A DNA stretch of 64,000 nt. It comes from Adiantum capillus-veneris (taxonomy: Eukaryota; Streptophyta; Polypodiopsida; Polypodiales; Pteridaceae). The stretch covers positions 79,566,291 to 79,630,290 of the forward strand of contig CM043948.1 in the NCBI GenBank assembly GCA_014529385.2, given 5' to 3'. Each line of letters opens with the position of its first letter. The first letter of the stretch is position 1. A program made the translations under genes and the position numbers. This document shows, in pieces, positions 9,885-21,384 of this stretch. The notes below the pieces were generated by a model. It was not told the origin of the DNA. It saw nothing but the letters and a program-made list of their open reading frames with translations, and did no database searches.

Positions 9885-10408
9885 ATGTGAACCCATGCAT
9901 CTACCTAAGGAAGCCTTGTTTGAACCATGACTAGTTGAAACCATTGAGATCTAGGCATGATGTATCTTAGGCAACCCTAGGATGCAATCAAGTTTAAGGG
10001 GGCAATTTTTAGGGTTTAAAACCTACTTCCATCCTATGCGTATGTGAAAAACCCCTCATGCAACTACTCTCACATACTTTAGTGGGAAACATGCCTACAC
10101 CTAGAATGCCACATGGAGTAGACACTTGTCCTAAAGCTCCTCATGCACATTACACCTAGCTACCTATGTGGATACATTAGCATCTGCCACCTCCACAACT
10201 TGCATGTATTACTCCATCTATAAATGGCGAATCATTGTACAAATAATCATCCCACCTAATCAACCTACGTATTTTGTGTTATTTTGTACTTCACTTTTTT
10301 GCATCATTTTAATTAGCATGTTAACTTATAGTTTATTATTATGAATGCAAGTAATAATATCCGCCATAGAATAGGTCTTACAGTTTTATCTACCCATTAG
10401 ATAAAGTT
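9885..10408. other. Unassigned DNA upstream of gypsy pol
   Basis: No ORF or repeat supported. By position it may hold the missing gag/5' part of the gypsy element, too decayed to recognise. Confidence 0.4.
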
Positions 10409-10616
10409 ACCTGGTTTTCACCAATTGTGGTTGTCCCAAAGAAGAATGAGAAAATCAGGGTTTGTGTAGATTATAGGAAACTGAATGTTGTGATCATGCA
10501 CACTTAGTGATTCATTTCCACTGCCTTATGGTGATACAATGCTGGATATAGTAGCATGAGAGTAAATGTACAGCTTTTTAGATGTCTTCAGTGGATACAA
10601 TCACATTAGAATGGAT
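10409..10616 (+). pseudogene. Gypsy reverse transcriptase, N-terminal fragment
   Basis: Reads TWFSPIVVVPKKNEKIR then VCVDYRKLN, the canonical start of plant gypsy RT. Stops and a frame change follow, then LDVFSGYNHIRMD, ending exactly at the TTAA of the inserted element. Not functional. Confidence 0.85.
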
Positions 10617-10620
10617 TTAA

Positions 10621-11941
10621 CACTAGAATGGTAACATGACACTTTTGTGTCCTGTTAAGTGACCATTTTGCTTGAATTATTTGAAGAGTATGAAAATGAA
10701 TTTCTAGGTGCTATATATCCACAAAGTTGCCTTATGAGCTGAAAAAAACTTAGCATTTTTTTTGAGTATCGATCTCACCATTAACCTTACTCTTGCACAA
10801 CATTTTTGAACCTAAACTGTGTGAAAAAACGGGTCCTGTTTTTGGTTTTTTTTCAATTTTTGGCAACTATACCACTCTAAACTTCATGTTTGTGAGGTTT
10901 AGATGGCTAGAGGTTAGGCCTTCATAGTTCTCAACATGTTTTGATGCTTGTAGGGAGAGCTAAGTGTTAAAATTGAAAGTTATGACCAATTTACAAGAAT
11001 TGCATAATCCTGTTTTTTGGCCAAAATTAGCACTTTTATGATTTTTTTGGTGGCTTTCTTGATATATAAATTCAATTTTGATTGTGTTAGTGTAATTTAT
11101 AACATAAAGCTAATCTTCCTTGAGTTTTGGGGGACCTAATATGCTATATAGCATAGTATATGATGATGGTTGAGTTTTTTGATTGCTGAAGAATACGATA
11201 CATTTTAGAGTAGCAAGTATAGCTTTCTCAATATTGCTAGGTTCTTAGGCCAATTGTGTGTATTTTGTAGGTAGTGACCATTATCTAATCATAGACTACA
11301 AACTTGGCTAGATATTGAGTAGTTTCTATGGGTTTCTAGAGGTCATAATGCTAAACCCAGTTTTTTCATGTTTGTTGTATTTAGCACTTTATCATTGCCC
11401 CCAAGGTTCCAATTGTAAGAGATCCATTATCCTTTTGACATGCTCCATGGCTCCTTTTGAATCCAGAGGCCGAAAGGGAACTAAGAAAACATGTATATAG
11501 TATCTGTATTGAGCGTGACTATAGAAACTTTGATGATAGGTCCGCAGAATGGCAAAAATACAACTTTTTCGTACCTATTTTTTTTGCCCAAAAACAAATT
11601 AGTGAGGTAAAAACAACCATATGTTTTGGTCACCAACCCATTGAAGTTAACGGGGCATTTTATCTCATGTCCTACAAAAATCTCCACTCTTATTTATATG
11701 CAATCAACCGTAAGAAATTGCTGTTTTGGGCAAAATGCATTGGTCCATTAACTTTGGAGGCTTGTAGTGACCAAGGGATGATAAAAATTACAAGTTTCTC
11801 ATTTTTTCCATATGTAGTAGTTATTGAACTATAAGCTCATGAAAGGATTTTTCAAAATGAGTGGATCTACTATGGTTTTGGAATTTTTTCCCAAAACCCT
11901 GAAAGGACACTTTTATGTCCTGTTAGGTTACCATTCTAGTG
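10621..11941. mobile_element. TTAA-flanked non-autonomous DNA transposon (1,321 bp)
   Basis: Terminal inverted repeats CACTAGAATGGTAAC at 10621-10635 and its exact complement at 11927-11941, with TTAA on each side (10617-10620, 11942-11945). Subterminal GACACTTTTGTGTCC and GGACACTTTTATGTCC add a second related pair. Excising the element with one TTAA rejoins RMD-L-KDRGKTTF, the expected gypsy RT sequence, so the ends are certain. TTAA target duplication is the signature of piggyBac and Kolobok elements; a CACTA element would give 3 bp and the flanks do not match for 3 bp. A 125-codon ORF at 11457-11834 has no recognisable domain, so I infer it depends on a transposase elsewhere. Confidence 0.88.
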
Positions 11942-11945
11942 TTAA

Positions 11946-12910
11946 AGGATAGGGGAAAAACAACTTTCATCACTGAATGGGGAGTATATGTTTTTATAGT
12001 AATGAACTTTGGGCTGAAAAATGCACCATCTACTTTTTAGAAGTGAGTTATGAAGGTGTTTGGTCCTTATTTAACCACATTTATAAGGTTTTATTGGATA
12101 TTTTAGTGTTTTAATAAACAAAATGGATTATCTCAAGCATTTGAGGTTATTATTTGAGAAATTTAGGGAATTAAGATTGTCCTTTAATCCTGCAAAATGT
12201 GCTTTTGCGGTCAAAAGTGGTATTTTGTTGGGCCACATTATCAGTAAGGAAGGTACATCCATTGATCAAAGGAAAGTGGAAGCAATCCTGAAAGCATTAC
12301 CTCCAAGAAATCTAAAGAAACTAATGAGGTTTATATGGCAGATGAAATGGCATAACAGATTTTTCAGGTGTTTAGCACATGTTTGCTTACCACTTACAAA
12401 TTTGACAAAGAAGAATATAGATTTTGTGTGGAAGGAAGAACATGATATTGTATTGAACCTGGTCAAAAAGATGTTGGTGATTGCACCTATACTGATTCCT
12501 CCTTATTGGAAGTTTCCCTTTCATATGTTTGTGGATGCATCTAATAAAGCAGTGGGAGCAATTTTAATGCAAGAAATGGAGAAAGGCTGGTTCAAACCAA
12601 TTTACTATGATAGGAGAGTGCTAGCACCTGCAAAAAAGAACTACACAATTACTACGAGAGAATGTTTGGGTATGATCTTTGGATTACAAAAGTCTAGACA
12701 TTACTTGCTGGCTAATAAAGTGGTTATCCATGTGGACCATCAAGATTTAGCTTTCTCCACTTCTTGTAGTTTTAACGCAAGAAGTGGAGAAAGGCTTGTT
12801 CAAACCAATTTACTGTGCTAGCACCTGCAAAAAAGAATTACACTCTTACTGAGAGATAAAGTTTGGGTATGATCTTTGGATTACAAAAGTTTAGACACTA
12901 CTTGTTGGCT
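11946..12910 (+). pseudogene. Gypsy reverse transcriptase and RNase H fragment
   Basis: Continues with DRGKTTFITEWGVY, FGLKNAPSTF (then a stop), and VFGPYL. The YxDD region is damaged: the frame reads LLDI instead of an F-x-DD type motif. The best open stretch (12123-12821) has the RT thumb (AKCAFAVKSGILLGHIIS) and RNase H (FHMFVDASNKAVGAILMQ, ITTRECLGMIFGLQ). A near-tandem ~185-bp duplication (about 12568-12755 and 12778-12950) then repeats the RNase H segment with a different set of stops. Confidence 0.85.
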
Positions 12911-12916
12911 AATTAA

Positions 12917-13342
12917 GTGGTCATGGACCATCAAGCTTTAGTTTACCTGATCAACAAGCCTCACCTTTCAGAAAGGTTGGCTAGGTGGGTTCTCCTGATG
13001 CAGGAATTTGATTACTCAATGGTCCATAGACCAGGCCAAGAACATGTTATAGCTGACTATTTGAGCAGGTTAGCTACAGGAGAATCTCCTATTAAGGAGA
13101 TTGATAAATTTTCCGTTGCAAGACTGTTTCCAACACAATTAGTAGAGGACACAGATGCCTGGTATGAGGACATGTACTTCAAGATTGAAGGGGTCCCTCC
13201 AAAAGAAATGGCAGTGGTCCAAATGAGGAAAATGACATGGAGAAGTAGATCTTTTACATTAATCATGGAAGCCCTCTATAAGAGGGGAATTGATCAAATT
13301 TTGAGGAGGTATGTTCACATTTTAAACAAAAAGGAGTATTGA
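12917..13342 (+). pseudogene. Gypsy RNase H end and linker
   Basis: 141 codons: MDHQALVYLINKPHLSER, RWVLLMQEFDYSMVHRPG and IADYLSRL, the conserved end of gypsy RNase H with its LSRL signature, then a linker to integrase. It ends at a stop before the zinc-binding domain. The start Met is internal to the polyprotein. Confidence 0.88.
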
Positions 13343-14029
13343 CTACAACCCATTTAGGGAATGTAGGTGGTCACTTCTCATGTGACATTACAGCAAAAAA
13401 GGTTCTCCAAGAAGGGTTATGGTGGCCTTCAATTTTTAAGGATGCTCATCAATATGTGAAAACTTGTTTGGCCTGTCAAAGGGATGATAGACCATTGGAT
13501 GTGGAGACGGGATGACTTTACAACCCTTTTCAAAAGTGAGGCCTTGATTTTGTGAGACCTATCGAACTAGATGCAAAGTTCATAGGAAATTAATACATTT
13601 TAGTTGCAACTGACTCTTGCACTAAATGGGTGGAAATCACAAGCAATGAAGGACAGCAAAGCAAGAAGTGCGACAAAATTCTTGTATAAGAATATAATTA
13701 ATGACCAGATTTGGGTGTCCAATGGAGTTGGTATCTAATCAGAGAGTTCATTTTATCAATAAGGTGATCAAGAAGTTGATTGAATATCACGTGATTGTAC
13801 ACAAGAAGTCTATAGTCTATTACCCTCAAGCAAATGGCCAAGGAGAATCCACTTATAAAACCTTGATTAGAATCTTGAGGAGAATGGTGTTAGAAAAAAA
13901 GAAAGATTGGGATACTAAGTTGGATTCAGCATTGTGGGCTTTCAGGACAACTTTCAAAGTAAGTAGAGAGATGACAACATTTAAGATGGTGTAAGGAATG
14001 GAAGCTATTGTGCCAATGAAATTTGTGGT
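13343..14029 (+). pseudogene. Gypsy integrase zinc domain and core
   Basis: A frame at ~13350-13500 gives the HHCC domain: HLGNVGGHFSCD, then EGLWWPSIF, then CLACQ. Next come GLDFVRPI (first Asp) and, in the open frame 13701-13994, CPMELVSNQRVHF, where the second catalytic Asp of the usual SDxGxHF is Asn, and YYPQANGQGEST with the Glu. It ends GMEAIVPMKFVV at 14029, where the 3.77 kb insertion begins. Confidence 0.85.
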
Positions 14030-17000
14030 ACTGCAAGGGGCATGCTAGGTACCGCCGGTTGCAATGTCTTCCCTCAACTACACTCCAATTCTTGACATCC
14101 CTCCCACTTGAGATCGACACCAAGACATGACTCCTACTGCTCTTTGATGCCAATTCAAGGGGATGTTATTTAACAATAATTCTTGTCATTTGGGTTCCTA
14201 AACCCAAAAAAACCTTTCCTCATAGGTTCCACTTACCCTTCAGAATCATCAGACTAAATTATAACATCAACCTTTCAGGGGAGATCTCTAATTCACCCAT
14301 TGGTTCAAGTTTACTGACGCTTTTTTCCCAGTAAGGACCAAGCACAACCGATAGTGCATTCCCCTAAGATAAGTGGAATTACTCGCTACACAAATCCCTT
14401 GTTCCCAAGTTTGGTTCCCACTCTGTAGGTTGGATTTCCTTTCTCTATACTTAACTTACGGGACAACATAAAATTGGATTCAACTTTTTGGCCAGCAAAT
14501 TAACCCTCCAAAATCCACCCATCCACTGAACCATTTGATAAATGCACTTTTTGAAGGTAGTAGTGTGATACGAGAAACCAATATTTCAGTCATGTCAATT
14601 AAAGAATACATTTCAAGAAGCATGCAAAATATTGCATACCCTTGAAAGTGTGAATTTATCAGGTTGTTCCCACCTTTTTATCCTTTTGAATATTTTTATT
14701 TCCTTCTTCCTTTAGTAATACTAAAGATATCTAGTTATTTTTCAAGCAATCACATATTCTTTCATAGGAATATCTCGATCCTCGTTCCACGACTTGGGTA
14801 TCCTATCTCCTCCGCCATGTATTGAGGTGGCGCATTCACACAATTTCCATTTGGTTTGTTTTTTTGGGAAAGGCTCTAAAACAATCTACTTTAGGTTCCT
14901 TTAAAAAAATGTCCAAGATGTAGAGCACTGTCCGGCTGATGTGGACGAGTGTGGGATAGCCCATCTAGGTTCCTAGCCTTTTCAAGGTTCATTTTTACCA
15001 AACCATTTTGAAAACAAGTGTTCTTTAATTAAGCACAGCTCCCTTACTTATCCAATTCTTTTCCAAGATCCTTTCCTTCTTTCCTTATCCTGTCGGCATC
15101 AGGCCTACCCAGCCTAGGCCGATTTCTAGATGTATCTACAGGTCCCTATCACCCGACCGGGACTCACTCCCATTCATTCCCCATTCCAAGGCATTGAGTG
15201 ATCCTGATTTTAAAATATAGACCAATGGTTCTTAGCCCTAGCCAAGAAGGACCATCTCCCATTGTATCCCATATGTAAACAACTCTGTGGTCCTTTCACC
15301 AACCAGTAGAAGACAATTATACACGTAAAATTCTATGTTACGCTAGAGCTATCCATGCACCTCCAACCTTCTCGGTAAATTCTTAGTCCTAGGTGAAATT
15401 TAGACTAGGTTCTTTTTATAAAAATCCTTTGGTTCCTATATACTTTTAATGCCTACTTAAACATGTCTTTTTCAAAAAAATGAGGAGTCTCATGAGAGTT
15501 AGAGTTTTGTCTCGATGAAAGTTTCAAGTTAACCTCGTCTTGGACGAGTCCCGTTGGTTTTGTTTGAATCATTTGCAATCCATGGGGCATCTCCATGGAA
15601 GCCGTGGGAGTTTTATGTTCAAGAAACACAGTCATCACTTACGTGAAGCTATCCCCTTACTCCCCTCTTCCCAATCGCAAAGCAAAGTTGAAAGATTACA
15701 AACTTGAGAAGAGCAATGCATATGCTTTGTACACTGACCCTTTCTTCAGTTGTCAATACTCTACTTTAGAATGCAGGACTTCAAATCTTAAGGCAATTAA
15801 TTTTTAAACTTTCTTTGATAGATTATGCAAGAGATGACAAGTGCTTATGCATGAGTAGGACCCTTTTTATGAGTGATAGTGTAAGATTAAAAAATGCGAC
15901 ATTCCTAGGAGTGGTCATGCTTGTGTAGAGGAAATGGTTCATGTTATGAAAGCTTAAAAAGTCCTCTTGTACGATGTGATTTAGGCTTACCTTTGTTCTT
16001 GTGGAGAGGATTAATTACGTAGCTAGAATAGGCTTACGTTTTTGGGACATTCTAATTGATAAGAGGAGGGATAACCTTAATTGGAAGCAAACCCCCATTT
16101 CAAAGAAAAAACTCCTTTGATTAAGATAGAACTACCCTTCAAAACTTAACTCTTCTTGAGAGAATTAGTATTAACTTATTTGTATCAATAAAAAAATCTT
16201 ACACACATGTTCTTTTTCTCTTTGTAAGAAGAGAAATCATATTTCTTATATTTAAAGAAAAACTTGTGAACCTATCATAAGAGCATTATTTTTTAGAGTA
16301 AATTATAATGCTACTTTGAATAGAATGGTTAATTCCAAAAAAAATCAATACTTAATTGCTCATGATTATATAAAAATTATCTCGTGCATCTTAAAAATAG
16401 AAAAAGATATATCTAGTGGGGTTTAAGTGTACGCATAGATATTAATCATTCAACATGCATGCTGTTTTAGTATGATCTCCAGTCACCTATGGTTAAAGAG
16501 AGTGATTTCTACTCTCTCTATGTCATATTAGTTTGGTAATCTAGAGAGCGGAACTTGAAATATAAGTATGATCTCCAGTCACCTATGAATAAAGAGAGTG
16601 ATTTCTACTCTCTCTATGCCATATTAATGTGGTAATCTAGAGAACTTGAAACAACAAAACTTGAAATATAAGTATGATCTCTAGTCACCTATGGCTCAAG
16701 AGAACTTGCTTTCTACTCTCTCTATGCCATATTGATCTGGTAATCTCGAGAATTTGAAACAATGGAACTTGAAATATAAGTATGATCTCCAATTACCTAT
16801 GGTTAAAGAAAGTGCTTTCTACTCTCTCTATGCCATAGTAGTCTGGTAATCTTGAGAAAGAAACTTGAAATAACATCAGACTAGTGCCGGTTAGCAACGT
16901 GGTTAGTTAATAAATTATTATTCCAAACAAAGAGAAATCTTTCTTAGAAAATTCAAGAGCTTAAGCATGAATTGATTTAGAATGGGAAACATGTCAATTG

Positions 17001-17797
17001 ATGAAGACAACATGAAAAACCTTACTTCGGTGTATGCGGTAGTCTTCTCCTTGATTTTGGGGAGTATTTGAAGAAGTATGTTTGTTGTAGACGACTCTCT
17101 CCACTTCTTTCCTTTTTATTGAAGACCACCAATTCGTTACTTGGAATGAGAGGATGAAAGAAGATAAGGGTGATTCAATCTATGGAAATCTTGAATGTTA
17201 GGGAAGAGAAGAGGGAGAGCGTAATGACAAGCCCAATTATGGTTTTCGCCATGGTTACTCGTGGAGAGAAGTGTGTGTGTAGGTGTGTGTGTAGAAGGTG
17301 TGTGTATATAAGAAGGCTTAAGTCTATGGATTTCTCCAAGTTTACTCTCAATATTTTCTTCCAAAAAAATGAAAGAGAGAAAGGAGTGGAAGTGTTGACA
17401 AGTATTCCTTTTATGCTTTTTTTTAATAAGTGCTTTAGTTTATCATTGATAGCTTTTCAACCTTATCAAGATAAGTTTTATTACTTTTCAAAACTTCTTC
17501 ATATCCTCATCTTTTTTTTCTTTACAAATTTTCTTGAAGAAAAATGCTAATTTCTCATGCATTGGTTAAGTCCATGTTTCCACGTTGTCAATCAAAAATG
17601 TCACGTGGGTCTGTATAGACACACGAGTGAGATTTTAGATTGACGTCACTTCGATGCTTGGATTTGGTTCGGTTTTTCTTTTATATTTAAAATTATTTAA
17701 TGTAAATATTTATTATTATTATGTTTACTCTTTTTCTTTCAAGTTGGTGACTTTGAGGTGTTGTTCATGAGTACGAGCTAGAAGGAGGCCCTTACAT
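14030..17797. mobile_element. Unclassified 3.77-kb insertion in gypsy integrase
   Basis: Boundaries come from protein continuity: ...MKFVV (14029) rejoins PSLRIVVKHKLS (17798), as in related gypsy integrases. The insert begins TGCAAGGGGC and ends GGCCCTTACA, an imperfect 8-bp inverted pair (TGCAAGGG/TGTAAGGG). It is flanked by GGTAC on the left and TGTAC on the right, a possible 5-bp target duplication with one change. I find no LTR pair, transposase or reverse transcriptase inside. It contains the four-copy tandem repeat at 16469-16876 and otherwise no supported gene. Confidence 0.6.
16469..16876. repeat. Four-copy ~96-108-bp tandem repeat
   Basis: Units start at 16469, 16565, 16671 and 16779, each with AGTATGATCTCC (one copy CTCTAG) followed by AGTCACCTATG, a TTTCTACTCTCTCTATG core, TGGTAATCT and GAACTTGAAATATA. 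Copies differ by small indels around AACTTGAAACAA. Confidence 0.93.
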
Positions 17798-18165
17798 GTA
17801 CCAAGTTTGAGAATTGTAGTGAAGCATAAATTATCAAGAGAAGGTGCTTCAAGTACAACTCTTGAAATTGGAGGAAATCAAAATTCAGAAAGCCTACCTT
17901 ATTTAAGAAATCAAGCCTACCTTATTGAAGAAATCCAAAGGAGGAGACATGCATGGATTGACAAAAATTTATGAGGGTGATTTGGTGCTTATGTATAACA
18001 ATAGATTGGGCAAGAGACCTTGAAAATTTAAGTTGAGATATATGGGGCCTTCAAGTTGCAGAAGAGGTTGGACCATCAACTTATTTGTTGGCGGACATTC
18101 AAGGAAGAATTTTTTCAAAGGCAATAAATGGCTTCAGATTAAAACTCTTTGTTAATGAAGGGATT
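17798..18165 (+). pseudogene. Gypsy integrase C-terminal end
   Basis: Starts PSLRIVVKHKLS directly after the insertion, then IEEIQRRRHAWIDKNL, GDLVLMYNNRLGKRP and YMGPFQVAEEVGPSTYLLAD in alternating frames, closing with INGFRLKLF. These are the usual last blocks of a plant gypsy integrase. Stops and frameshifts interrupt it. Confidence 0.8.
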
Positions 18166-20470
18166 TGTTTTGAGGGAAGTAAGACAGATCCCCTAAATCA
18201 AGGAGAATATGTTGAGATGATCTACAGAATAACTAGGCATGCGCTAAATCTCTTGCATCCCCAATTTGAAGTTCAAAATCAAGTTAGAACTCTAATTGCA
18301 ATATTCGCTCCAATTATCTCACTCGTGTGTCTGTACTACGCTAATTTTTGCATTTTATCTCTCTTGATCCTTATGTCTAAGTGTTATCTCTCTCTCAAAG
18401 TGGAGGACGCTTTGTCACCTTCTTGCAAAGCTGAGGAAGCTAACACCGTGATCATATGAAGATCAACCCGCAAAGCAAAATAAAAAACTCGGGCCGCTTT
18501 TGCATCACCTGAAGTATTAATGAATGAAGAGATGTCAACACCACTTGAAGAGTCCCCACTGGCCATGGAGGTTGGGCCAGTAGGTTACACCTTCGTGGAC
18601 ATGAATAAGGAACTAGATTTCCATACGCCACTACATAGGGAATGGCTGAAAACAATTGGGCGATTGGATTCTGCCATGCTTTAATGGAGCAGAATAATAC
18701 TTTAGTGGAGGCTATTTTGACCCACATGCAAGTCTACACCAAGGGTAATATTTTTGGCAATTTTTGGCTCAATCCTGAGTTGATTGGGAAAGTTTTTAAT
18801 CTGCATGTAGAGGAGGATAATCAAGTTGGAAAATAGTCAAATGAGCTAATGGAGAAAGAGTTTGAATAGCCTCAGGGAAACAAAGCATATTATCCAATTA
18901 GTAAAATAAAGAATCCTTTAATATTTCAATAGATAAAATGGTACATGGAGAGAGTATGTGTGCTGGTCAAGTTGGAGTACATCTCCAAGGACAAATTTGC
19001 AATTTTGCATGATGCAAAAGGTGGAAATAAAATTCGATACGCTAATCTTCTCTTCCACTAGCTTGGTACTGAAATTTATTAGAAGAAGAAGAGAAGAGAC
19101 ATAACTACAAAGATTGTTGCATTCTTAGCTGCTTCAAAAATTCATGCTATAAGTATGACAACCCTGAGGGGGGGCAAGCAAGATGGATTTGCAGACATTA
19201 ATCAACAAACCTCCTTCAGTGATAGAAAATCAAAGTGTTGACAATAGAGATATAGGCACAATAAGAAATCACGAAGAAGGGTAGAGAGGACAGGAAACAA
19301 GAGTAGTAAAAATCCTCTACAAGTTTTCAGGAACAAGATGATATTTGGAGGTCTTTGTGGATGGAGTTTGAGGCAAACAGGGATACTTTGTTCCAAACCA
19401 CCAAAATGACTCCAAAACAGGCTCCTACTAATGTTTTTTCAACAAAGTCATCCTTAAAGCTAGAGAGAGATAAGATTGACCTTCCGGAAGTGGAAGAGAA
19501 GAAGGATATCGATCACATGATGACCCACAAAGAAGAGAAAATATTGAGTAGGCTGGACATCCAAATCACCATTGTAGATGCCTACAAGGCACTTCACGTA
19601 GTGAAAAACTTTGTCGGACAAAGTCACCGTAATTGTTCAGTTTTACAAAGGGAGAAATTCCAGCTTGCAGGCACAAATTTTGAATTGCACAATGTAAGTA
19701 GAAGGAGTGATAAGCATGTTAAACCGATTGAAGACCAGTAGGATGCCATTCAAGACTTAACATTGGCATTTAAGAAGGTTGAGAATTTAGCTTCATTCTA
19801 CAGATCTCAGATAAGTAGGAGAGAAATCAACAAAGGAACAATTCAGGAATGGAAGAAGAAGTAGCATTGAAGGAATAGCAAATTACAGTTGGATTAGAAT
19901 CTCCTACAAATTGAGGTAGAGTTCAATCTTGCAAGGAATTGGAGAGCAAACTTAGGGGTATGACCGATGAAGAGCTAGATCTTGAAGGGTGATACATGTT
20001 ACCACAGGATGTATAAGTGCTTAAACAAGAGATAAAAAAGCAGGCGAAGAAAATGGTTGCTTTCGTAAACATTCCATATCAGACTTTTACAAGGAATAAC
20101 GAAATGCAGAATACTTGCTACTTCAAAATTAATTTGAGGATTTGCAGGTGGAACTTAATGTATTTAGAGCAAAGATAGTTGTAGAAGCAAGTCAAAAGCA
20201 GTCACAAAAGCAGGAAACAGATACAAAACCAGTTTAGAGGCCTTAAGTAAACTAACATTTTTTTACATTAGTGGAGGTAGCACAAAAATAGGGAAATATG
20301 GAGAAGGATAAAGAAGGACTTATAGTTTACAAAGATACTAAAGAAGTGGGGATCTAGGAAGATGAGGCAAAGGGCATTGTAACAGAAGTGATACAAGAAA
20401 TTCTTCAAGGGAATGAAGGAAATCAGGAATAGGGAAAATTGTAGGTGGAGAAAATAAAAAAACCAAATCT
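18166..20470 (+). pseudogene. Decayed coding-like sequence, partly coiled coil, unrecognised
   Basis: Short plus-strand frames alternate without a long intact ORF: IGFCHALMEQNNTLVEAI (18640-18836), KLEYISKDKFAILHD followed by KIRYANLLFH (18960-19060), and a 128-codon Glu/Lys-rich frame at 19355-19741. Further Lys/Glu-rich pieces continue to ~20460. It follows the gypsy integrase on the same strand, so it could be an extra 3' ORF of that element or an adjoining old element. I do not recognise a domain. Confidence 0.4.
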
Positions 20471-21384
20471 AACTCAGTTTGCAGGAGATTTTGGAGACCC
20501 GCAACTTCATGTGTGTAAGGTTTCCAGTTTCTGAAACCTTAGAAATTGTACAAAGCTTGATCAAAGTAACTTGTTTGTTAAGAAAACATTGTAGAATGAT
20601 CCAACTATGGTAAATATTGGTATTTTTGGAACCGTAACCAGAGCTTTACTAGGGTTAGAATTTTTCAGAACCGAATTCTGATAAAATCTGGAAAAGTTAC
20701 GGGCTCTGAAAGGTTACACTATGAATTTAATTAGTTAAGTAAAACTGAATGGTTTCAGTAACTATTACTACTAAATGATTTTTATCCTAAGGTTCTAAAA
20801 ATTGCAGTTATTTCCAAAATTAATCATTAAAAGTCAACAAACTAGCAGAAAATCGATTTTGTGTATCTGTGGAGTAATGATGACCTTTCCCATACTAGAT
20901 TTAGTAGTAGGGGGCGTTTTTGGAGCTGTAGGGTTGCTTCGGATGCAAGTTACTGCCATGTTCCACCCTGTGAGTGCCCAGAAACCTATAAATATGACCC
21001 TTGCTTCACAATTTCAGATAGACTCAGAGCCTTGGCACATTCTCTCTCATCTAGAGAGACCTCTATGCAAAAATCACTAGAGAGCAAAGCTCTAGTTGGT
21101 TAATTAACGGTAATTAGCACTAACCTTTCTTCATTAGGAAAGCTAGGTTAACCTATTTATAAAATTTTTAATTAATTGAAGGTTAATCTTATGTATACTC
21201 AAAAATCCTCTCTTAATTAAAAATTCTCTGCTGATTATTGTGATTAATTTTAGGGATACTAAGCTAATTAATTATTATACCATATTAGGACTGAAATTAT
21301 CCATTTTAACATTATGCTAGGAAAATTATCTTGTAATGTTTTCAGTAATTTTTGTAATTAATTAAGTAGAATTACACTGTTGCT
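20471..21384. other. AT-rich non-coding DNA
   Basis: No gene, RNA or repeat supported. A 92-codon ORF at 20802-21080 has no recognisable domain. Confidence 0.4.

Larger units (their letters stand above)
10409..18165 (+). mobile_element. Decayed Ty3/gypsy element, twice interrupted
   Basis: Plus-strand pol fragments occur in the order RT (10409-10616, then 11946-12260), RNase H (to ~13100), integrase zinc domain and core (13340-14029), and integrase C-terminus (17798-18165). Two insertions split it: 10621-11941 and 14030-17797. At both places, joining the flanks restores recognisable gypsy protein. Many stops, frameshifts and a near-tandem duplication show it is old. No LTRs recognised. Confidence 0.85.

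Noticed and set aside
10621-11941. CACTA (En/Spm) element, since the TIR begins CACTA
   Set aside because: CACTA elements duplicate 3 bp; the flanks match as 4-bp TTAA, not as 3 bp, and the TIR and gene content do not fit.
18085-18459. 124-codon ORF as an independent gene
   Set aside because: Its start is the end of gypsy integrase (LADIQGRIFSKAINGFRLKLF); the rest shows no domain.
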